Shown one piece after another: positions 57,172-64,000 of a DNA stretch of 64,000 nucleotides (within the stretch, counting starts at the first letter, position 1; each line of letters opens with the position of its first letter). Source of the DNA: Monodelphis domestica. Taxonomy: Eukaryota; Chordata; Mammalia; Didelphimorphia; Didelphidae. A program made the translations under genes and the position numbers. Under the pieces are notes generated by a model that was not told the DNA's origin, did no database searches, and was given only the letters and a program-made list of their open reading frames with translations. The stretch is from contig NC_077229.1 of the NCBI RefSeq assembly GCF_027887165.1, positions 367,953,001-368,017,000 on the forward strand, given 5' to 3'.

Positions 57172-59130
57172 TCAGTCATTAAAATCCCTTTGTCCACACC
57201 TCTGGGGTCCCCCATACTGAGGGGAGTTCCCATGCGGAGTACAGATGTTGGGTTGTGGGTTCTGATTTCCCTCATTTGTATAACTATTCCTCCTATTATT
57301 ATCATTATTCTTGAAATTTCTATTTCTATTTTCCTGATTTCTCTTCTTACAATTCATAATTATATTACCCAATTTTCCACAAAAATAACATATTAGTGTT
57401 TTTGTTTTTTGTTTTTGTGTATTCTTGTAAGGGATCTATGACCTCTCCTTGCTTTACCTTTCCAACTATTTCAGTTAATCTTTCATTTTCTTCCTCAATG
57501 TCTCTACTAAAGTAGCATTCTCTTTATCCTTCTCACTCTGTTTAGCAGTCAATTCATTTATTTCCTTCCTGAATGCTTCCACTAAATCAGGACTCTCCTT
57601 CTTCTTTTCCTTATTCCCTTCAAAAGCATAAACTGCCATTCTTTTCAATTCCTCAAAGTCCATAGTAGGTCAATTTGAACAGCTAGCCATAAAATAATTC
57701 CTAAATATCTTACAACTATTTTTCACAAATTGCATTCTGATTGTCTAACATCTCTTTCCCTATAAAGATCAAACTCCATATAACATCCTCCCAGCTCAAT
57801 AAATCTATCCATAAATTGGGAAGGGTTCTCATTATCTTGTTGATTAAGATTTCAAATTGGGTCCATGTACCAGGCTTATCATAACAGGCTCTCATAGATT
57901 TTAGATGAGCATTTCTAACCAGGCATAGTTGTAAGCAATTTTACCCTGAATTTGGGTCCTATTTGGGATTTTCAGTTGGCCAACGAGTTTTTCCCCCCTC
58001 CTTGGGCCTGATTAGCAAGAGTAAGAATCTTATCCCTTCCCCTTTCTGTTAGCAAGGCCCAGAGAAAACCTTCTACATCAACCCATGTGGGGTTATATGT
58101 ATGAAAATATTTTCTCAACCCTATTTATTAACAATATAGTCTCAGTTTCAAATGAAGGCAGTTTTTCTTTGAATCTCTCAATGTCTAGTGGAGAGGAAGT
58201 AATGTTTACTAAATCTCCACATCTCTTATATATAGGTATATCTCTTAGAGAGACAAGACCTTTATTTGCATCATCTGTGGTAACTGCTGCTTGACCTGTG
58301 TTGTGGAGTTCAATGGAAAAAATTGCAGAGAGGCTAATAGGGGAAAGGGGTGGGGTGGTGGAATGGAGCTGGTCAGGTGGTGGGGAAACAGGATGAAAAG
58401 ATCAGGGGCAGGGCTGGAGGCGTGATGGAGAGGAACAGAGGAGGGACTGGGGACAGGATGGAGAGGAATGAGGGTTTTGTTGGGGGTGAGATAGAGAGGA
58501 GGGGGGTTATACCTGATATAGGGTGTAGAGGAGTAGGATGGAAGTAGTCTAGAGGAGTCATAGTAAGGTGGGTAAGAAGTAGGTAAGTAGGTAAGAAGAA
58601 AAGGATTGAAGTACAGATGGGGATAGGGGATATGGGCAGGCACTGGGTAGTGGTGGGGTGTTAAGGGAGGTTAGAGAGGTAGATTGGGGGAAAAGGGGAT
58701 GGGATGAGTAGGGGATTCATGCAGTCTGAGAGGGAGAGGAGCTGAGGTGTTCAACTCATGGTTTGGGTCAGTATGAGGAGAAACCTCCTCATAGGCCAGG
58801 TGGGATGATAGAGTGTGTTTCTTGCTAGATTTCACTGAAGGAGTTAAGCTGGAATGGTTTGATTCCAAAGAAAGAATGGTTTCCTCACTGGAGGGAATGG
58901 TCAATTTATCAACATGATATGCCTACAAGAACCAGTATTTAAAATCCATGGACTCTTTCTTTTAAATGCCTAACTTCACATCTTTTAAGCTGTTGAAGTC
59001 AAAAGAGTCATATTTTGGCTAGGTAAGAGATATGTCCATCCATGCCTTAAAAAGCTTCCTAGCTTCTTTCTTTGTCATTCAATTCTTTTTAGGCAAATTA
59101 GGATCACTCCAGGAATTAAAAAAGTTTATT
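57172..59130 (-). pseudogene. ERV gag remains
   Basis: In minus-strand order: a poorly conserved matrix-side segment (about 59130-58910), a long proline/serine/tyrosine-rich segment (58904-58245), a capsid segment with the motif NENPSQFMDRF (near 57790-57850), comparable to the gammaretroviral capsid 'ENPSAFLERL', a charged Lys/Glu-rich segment (57663-57475), and a basic Asn/Arg/Gln-rich nucleocapsid with a zinc-knuckle-like cysteine cluster (about 57390-57172). The order proline-rich, capsid, charged linker, single zinc knuckle is that of gammaretrovirus-like Gag. It is a broken fossil and makes no complete protein. Confidence 0.65.
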
Positions 59131-59349
59131 CAGAGGTGAATCAGAAGGAATATTTCCTGATTTCCCTTGATGTATTGTAGTATTTCCCATATTGTCTAGT
59201 TTGTATGTCCTATTTAAGCTAGTTTGAGTATTGCTAAATGGTCAGCTTAAACCATGAAAAGTTCCTAAAACATAAAAAAATGGAGACACAAATTGCTTCA
59301 ATGTTATTGTTGAAGACAATAAGTGGAGGTATAAAACAAAAAGCTAATG

Positions 59350-59770
59350 TAAGGAAACAGTAATTGTTGTATCTCAATAGTATCAATAATGAATGTGTAA
59401 TTAGTGTAATAATTGTTATTAATAATCAATAACAATATGCATTCATTATAATTATTGATGATGTCATTTATAATTAATAACATGCATTTATTATAATCAT
59501 TATTGACAATAATCAATAACAATAAACAACCATAAACAAGTATCAATCATCTATAAAAATCATTAGCTATTAATAGTGACTAATAATAGTTTTTCAAAAT
59601 TAATAATTATTATTGATATTAATACTATTGTGTTCTAAAATTATTTCTTAATATTGCATGTAATTAATTTGATTTAATGTTGGATTTGTTCAATAAATTT
59701 GGTTTTAATTTAAATTCAATATTAATAATATTTCCTATTAATAATCCTTTTATTTAAATGTATTCAATTT
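59350..59770. repeat. AT-rich (AAT)n-derived low-complexity block inside the ERV
   Basis: About 400 bases of degenerate ATTAATAAT/CAATAACAAT units with long A/T-only stretches. An 80-codon Asn/Ile-rich minus frame is a translation of it. It separates gag from the leader. Confidence 0.85.
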
Positions 59771-59829
59771 AACCTCATTATTTTAGATTACTAGTAGGAA
59801 TAACAATGGAATTCTTTTTATTTTCCTGC

Positions 59830-61180
59830 AGTTTTAATTCTTGACAGCAGGTGGCACTATAAATGCTTGTGGGGTGGAAGGCACTTGAGGTTATGCCTTT
59901 ATTTAAAAGGAGTCACATAAAGGAAGAGAAAGGAAAAAAAAATATTCTGGCTTTTGATATGCTAAAGCTAAAGAAGGCAGGCAGTCTGCAAGGAAAGTTT
60001 GAGGGTGGTATAGGGAGAGAGAAAATTCAAAAAAGGACTTCCTTGTAAAAATGCAGTTTCCCATCCCCCAGAGGTTAGTCAGTGGCCACATGTTTTCAAC
60101 ATGGGGGAGCAGAGAGCTTCTAACCCTAGTCCACAGCCTGGAAGGACCCCCAGAATTAATTTATGGGGTTTCCCCATCTTCCCCTGCACTGTGAGAAGGG
60201 GAAATAGAACCCTTTTAGCTGTGGAAAGTAGAAGAGCAGGAGTTCCTATTGGGTCCTTAAACCCACCAGTTTATAAAAGGAAAATTGTAGTCTGAAGGAA
60301 AGTGCAGAGGAGGGGAAGGGAAGAAAGAAAATAATTCCAAAAAGCACTTCCTCTTAGCCCAGTTCTAAGAACTGTTTGAGGGGGGGAAGGGGTAAAGGGA
60401 AAAAATGGAATTGAATCCCTTCCCCTCTCCCAGAGTGAACAGTCATATGTTTCTTTCAAAAGTTGGGGGACACTGGTAACTTCGAGGGACCTGCTGAATC
60501 AGTGCTATTTTTTTTAACACTCTGCTCCAGCCCCTCACTTGCTAGAATCAAAAGTTGAAGGGGGGTCTTACACCAATTCCTAGGGGGCCACCTCTGTGTA
60601 TTTTTCCCCCAGTTGGGCAAGGCCTATGCTGTGCCAAGTGCAGTGGGAGGGCTTTGCATCAAGAGTCCCAGAAGCTGGGCTTGAAAAGTCAGGACCGGGT
60701 CCCATTTGTGCAAAAGGCATCCTTTCCCTTCTCTACTGCCCCAGGGAGCCCCTAACTCTAATCCACAGCCTAGAAGGACACCCATGATTAATTTAAGGGG
60801 TGTCTCCACACTCACTCAGCACAGCACCTGGCTGGGCAAAGCAGCAGTAGGAGCTCACAGTTTCTCATACCTGGGGAAGTCAGGGGTTGGGCTAGGCTGG
60901 GTTCCTGTGCTCTGGCTGGGACTCTACTGACCCACCCTGGGCTAAAGTAACAGAAAGGGGGTGGGGAAACACATGGGAGGGACTTTTCTTACCAATTGAT
61001 CTGGGGAGGAGCTTTAGACAGTTCTGCTTCTCTTTCTTTGCCAGTTTTGTGTATGCAGGCAGGTGAGCAACTGAAGTCTTTTCTATCCTTAAGTTTATCT
61101 AAGCACTCATTCAAAACTTCTCAGAAGAAAATTAAACATCTTTAAAAAATCCCTGACTAATGATTGCCAACTGCAATAAT
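59830..61180 (-). other. ERV leader region, GC-richer, with internal repeats
   Basis: The most GC-rich stretch of the window. A block near 60116-60178 recurs in diverged form near 60746-60811 (shared CCACAGCCTGGAAGGAC/CCACAGCCTAGAAGGAC and TTAATTTATGGGG/TTAATTTAAGGGG). Short plus-strand frames at the two copies share a repeated peptide pattern, but this follows from the DNA repeat. No gene is called. It lies between the 5' LTR-like repeat and gag, in the place of a retroviral leader. Confidence 0.45.
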
Positions 61181-61186
61181 TGAAAT

Positions 61187-61187
<1 letters not shown>

Positions 61188-61222
<35 letters not shown>

Positions 61223-61249
61223 CATATATATATACATACATATATATAT
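61188..61249. repeat. (TA)n/(TACA)n microsatellite
   Basis: TA dinucleotides with ACATATA interruptions at the boundary of the 5' LTR-like repeat. It may have obscured the exact LTR end. Confidence 0.95.
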
Positions 61250-61496
61250 TATAAAGTTTATTAGAAAGGGTAGACAATAATTCCTCTAACTAACCTGACC
61301 ACATGTTGCCTGGCCTGCTAGTCCCTTCCTCTTCCCCCTTAAGTGCTTACTCTGTTCCTGCTTCTTCCAAAAGCCCTCAGGTCACTCCTTGCCCACTTTC
61401 TTTTACTGTCCTTCACAGATGCTGAGCTGACATTTTAAGAATGTTGACGGACCAGGTCAGCAATCCAGGAGGGGGAGGGTATGAACTTCCTTGACA
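61243..61496 (-). repeat. LTR-like repeat, 5' end of the ERV
   Basis: Counterpart of 54294-54542. On the minus strand it runs from TGTCAAGGAAGTTCATACCC to TTTCTAATAAACTTTATAAT, which contains an AATAAA signal. The repeat is short for an LTR, so either it is a short-LTR lineage or the true LTR is longer and obscured. Confidence 0.65.
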
Positions 61497-61504
61497 CAAC
61501 ATCT

Positions 61505-63215
61505 AGATAAAATGGGCACAAGTATTATAGAACAACTAGGGCTTTGAACTATTATAGAACTCCAGAAAAATGGAAAGAATATGAACTTTTCATTTTTGAA
61601 TTATGTCTGTCCAAGTTACACTGTCCTAATTTTTATTCACTGTCCCCATTTCCTGCCTTCATTGCTTTTGAATAGTCTTATTCTATCATAGAAATTTCTT
61701 CTTTCCTCCTTTCTACCTCTTGATTTCTAAGACTTCCTTATATCCTTATATCTCAATTTTTGAAAGCCTTACTCTTCCTCAGTTGCTAATGGCTTTGTTT
61801 TTGAGATTATGTCCCATCATACATTATATTTTGCATAAATCAGATATGTACCTACTTACTTACCTGTTTTGTTCCCTATCAGTATGTGATATATCCCTAG
61901 CAAAAAATTTAGAAGTCACTATTAACTAACTGCATCTTTTCACTTTTTCTTCATATTCTGAAGCTACAAGTAGAGCATTTGGGGGGCCTTCCTTTCATAT
62001 CATTCTTGACTTGTGATAATTCTATTTTTTCTTTATATCAAATTATTAAACTTCCAGCCCTCATTTGTCCATTTGTACAGTCTTTCCCAGATATACACAC
62101 TAACAAATTTATTCAAAGAATGCTTATCCAAAATTTATTGAAATATGGAAAATGGCTATCTGTCCTTCCACTTTGGTATTTTTATGCATTGTATTTTTAT
62201 TCCAGTTTCTTTTATAAACCATTGGAATAATAGAAAATAAAATGAAGAATTAAAACACATGAGACAATTATAGTGGAAGAAAACCTAGTGTGGTATTAAA
62301 GAATATTGCTTTAAATCTTACATCTGCTACTTTCTTATTCTATAATCTTGGGAATATTTCTAAGATAAAAATAAAGTAGTTAGCATAGATGATCTCTTAA
62401 TTATTCTTCTAATATTAATTTCTATGATTCTTATTTGATTAAAAAAAAAGAGAATAAAGGTAGCAGCAGGAAATCTTCTTTTAACTTTCTCTCTCCAGCA
62501 TTTAACACAGTGGTTAGCACTTACTAAGCACTTCATCAATGTGTGTTAACTGTTGAATGAAGGGAAGTGGAAAAGTAAACTTGGAGATTGGAGTCTAGTC
62601 TGGTTAAATAAATTAAGATTCCTTTGAAGAGTTGCCATTTCAATTGAGTGTAGAATAATTACAAGAAACTCTACCAGTTTAGTTGAACATTTCATAATTA
62701 ATGACACAAATGGCAAAATAAAACTTCCAAGATGAATCTATGAGGCATTTTTAATAAATCCTAAGGAAGATACTGAAGAGCAAAGAACTATAATCTGTGT
62801 TTTTCTCATTGCCACCTTTAAAGGTAAAGGATGAAGATGAGAATAATTAACTAGGAAAATGGATAGTTGTCTAAAAAGGTAGTATACAAGAATAGGATAT
62901 GGACAACATATTATTAACAGGATAGCATCTTATAAAGTAAGGTTGAGAAATTCCTATCCAGAAAAGGAATAAAGTGTATTTAACAGAGCCTGGCAAACTT
63001 ATATTTATTAGGTGTCATACAAAGCTAATTAAAAGAACTTGAAACTAAAAAGGATAGGAGAAGGAAAAGACTAAGCATATATTCCAAAGAAGATACCTTA
63101 AAGAGTTGCCAGAAATAAGTAAGCAAAACAGCATCCAAGTCACCTAGAAATTTACAGACGGAAATATCTAAACAAGAAACAAGTTGAAGCTGCTAGTTGA
63201 CCTGCTTGTTAGAGA
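61505..63215. other. anonymous DNA with L2 and MIR scraps
   Basis: 61600-61920 (ATTTCTTCTTTCCTCCTTTC, TACCTCTTGATTTCTAAGAC, GATTATGTCCCATCATACAT) resembles a degraded L2 3' region on the plus strand. 62495-62570 (CAGTGGTTAGCACTTACTAAGC) resembles a MIR/L2 tail. No exon is seen; open frames up to 83 codons fit chance. Confidence 0.4.
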
Positions 63216-63221
63216 ACTCTA

Positions 63222-63420
63222 GGTCTAGAGTGAGGGAGACTTGAAGTCAGATCTGGACTCAATTCACTTAATCTGTTAGCCTCAGTTTCCTCAACTTTGA
63301 AATGAAAATAATAATAGCTCTTTTCTCCTAATGTTGTTGTATCAAATAAGATAATATTTATGAATTTCTTTTTGTGATTGATAGGTATTTAATGAATGCT
63401 TATTCTTTATCCCTAGTAAA
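63222..63420 (+). mobile_element. MIR-family CORE-SINE
   Basis: GAGGGAGACTTGAAGTCAGA, GTTAGCCTCAGTTTCCTCAA, CTTTGAAATGAAAATAATAA, TTGTTGTATCAAATAAGATA and an L2-like tail GTATTTAATGAATGCTTATTC, in MIR order on the plus strand. Confidence 0.75.
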
Positions 63421-63510
63421 ATCCCTCACCTTAGATGTACATTTTTATGCCCCAAGTTTCAAAATAGAAAGGTGATGTGAAAGGGAATTCTTTATTCTAC
63501 TTGTCTATTT

Positions 63511-64000
63511 TGAGTTAACACTTTATTAGCCAACAAATAAGAGAATTCATAAGGCACTTACTTGAAGAAGTAAGAGAATTAGGAAGTCATTTGCTAAAAT
63601 ATGTGAAAACTCCAGAAATCAAAACACCCCTACTTAACACTAAGTAAGTGTACCCAAGTCATTTGCTAAAGTGGGTGATAACTCAATCAGTCAGAAACAT
63701 GTTAATCCTATGATAAAAGTTGATACCTTCAGAAGCCTATGATATAAGGTTGACACATTCAGAGGTGAGAAGTGGATCTCATACACACTGTTCTCCCTGG
63801 GCAGTGATAGACAATTTGGAAGCTGTGACTGACCCCTGTGAAGAGAAGAAGGGTCAAGAAGTCACTATAAAAGCCCTGAACTCCTTTGGATGGAGAGTCT
63901 TCTGTAAGCAATCTTCTGGTCCTTGTTGTCTTTGGTAGTCATCTTTGACTGGTCACCTGCCTCTTGGAAGTAACTTGGAAATTGGCTGCCTCTTGGGTGA
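63511..64000 (+). mobile_element. ERV LTR, cut by the window edge
   Basis: Begins TGAGTTAACA at 63511 and continues to the end of the window. A promoter-like TATAAAAG lies at 63866-63873, preceded by a region without coding features; the sequence after it (CTCCTTTGGATGGAGAGTCT) would be the R/U5 side. I recognise it as a marsupial LTR by overall similarity from memory, so the identification is moderate. The right end, any internal sequence and the target duplication lie outside. The 72-codon frame at 63720-63938 is a chance frame in the LTR. Confidence 0.55.

Larger units (their letters stand above)
54294..61496 (-). mobile_element. endogenous retrovirus, class I/gammaretrovirus-like, broken, minus strand
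   Basis: A roughly 7.2-kb fossil. A ~250-bp repeat stands at each end in the same orientation (54294-54542 and 61243-61496), about 85% identical by eye; on the minus strand each begins TGTCAAGGAAG or TGTCAAAGAAG and carries an AATAAA-type signal near its other end. Minus-strand gag remains lie between about 57170 and 59130. From there to the low-coordinate repeat I recognise no protease, reverse transcriptase or integrase, and only unassigned frames. Many disabling changes are present. The end-repeat divergence suggests tens of millions of years. Confidence 0.6.

Noticed and set aside
58245-58643. 132-codon proline-rich minus frame that looks like a secreted or structural protein
   Set aside because: It lies in order within the gag remains of the ERV and matches a Gag proline-rich region; a fossil, not a host gene.
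60101-60930. Several short frames on both strands in the GC-rich stretch, two of which share a peptide pattern
   Set aside because: The shared peptide follows from a diverged DNA repeat in the ERV leader; no start, splice or codon evidence of a gene. A CpG island was also considered, but CpG dinucleotides are few.
1-64000. Possible novel operon-like or defence system
   Set aside because: The window is repeat-dominated marsupial DNA without host coding genes; no set of linked non-repeat frames exists that could form such a system.

Overview
The window reads as ordinary intergenic or intronic DNA from a marsupial mammal. The evidence is the repeat content: well-preserved tRNA-derived SINEs of the marsupial WSINE1/SINE1_MD type, Mar-1-like CORE-SINEs with the BovB-like tail, L1 3' ends of marsupial sequence, OposCharlie-type hAT elements and marsupial ERV LTRs. 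These lie over an older mammalian layer of MIR, L2, CR1/L3-like pieces and Tigger1. The species cannot be fixed from these marks. Base composition is AT-rich and CpG-poor. I find no host exon, tRNA, rRNA, CRISPR array or bacterial-type operon; almost every open frame is a translated repeat or a chance frame.

Layout. 1-14.3 kb: mostly anonymous AT-rich DNA with old MIR/CORE-SINE copies, a (TTCC)n tract, a (CT)n(TG)n tract, one minus-strand L1 3' end, and a 137-codon minus-strand open frame (6807-7220) that no repeat explains. 14.3-16.4 kb: a young-looking SINE with target duplication, then an internally deleted Tigger1 with TA target duplication. 16.4-21.3 kb: anonymous DNA containing one conserved-element-like stretch. 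21.3-26.7 kb: a repeat cluster of SINEs, several L1 3' ends, a 1,017-bp solo LTR inserted cleanly inside an L1 tail, and a 614-bp hAT element with both ends. 29.4-31.6 kb: two minus-strand L1 copies head to tail. 33.5-34.4 kb: a second solo LTR and a Mar-1 SINE. 35.5-45.8 kb: L2, MIR, CR1-like, SINE and L1 relics.

47.4-54.0 kb: minus-strand L1 3' and ORF1/5' segments, a hAT tail, an L1 ORF2 C-terminal piece, and a compact L1-derived element. 54.3-61.5 kb: a broken class I (gammaretrovirus-like) endogenous retrovirus on the minus strand, with a diverged ~250-bp repeat at each end, recognisable gag, no recognisable pol, an AT-rich block and a GC-richer repeated leader. 63.5 kb to the edge: the start of another LTR.

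Nothing here acts as a gene set. The window is a layered record of retrotransposition and DNA transposition. I did not find a new functional system. The best observations are structural: clean nested insertions, the Tigger1 deletion junction, an LTR hairpin, the repeat-rich ERV leader and a few candidate conserved non-coding stretches.
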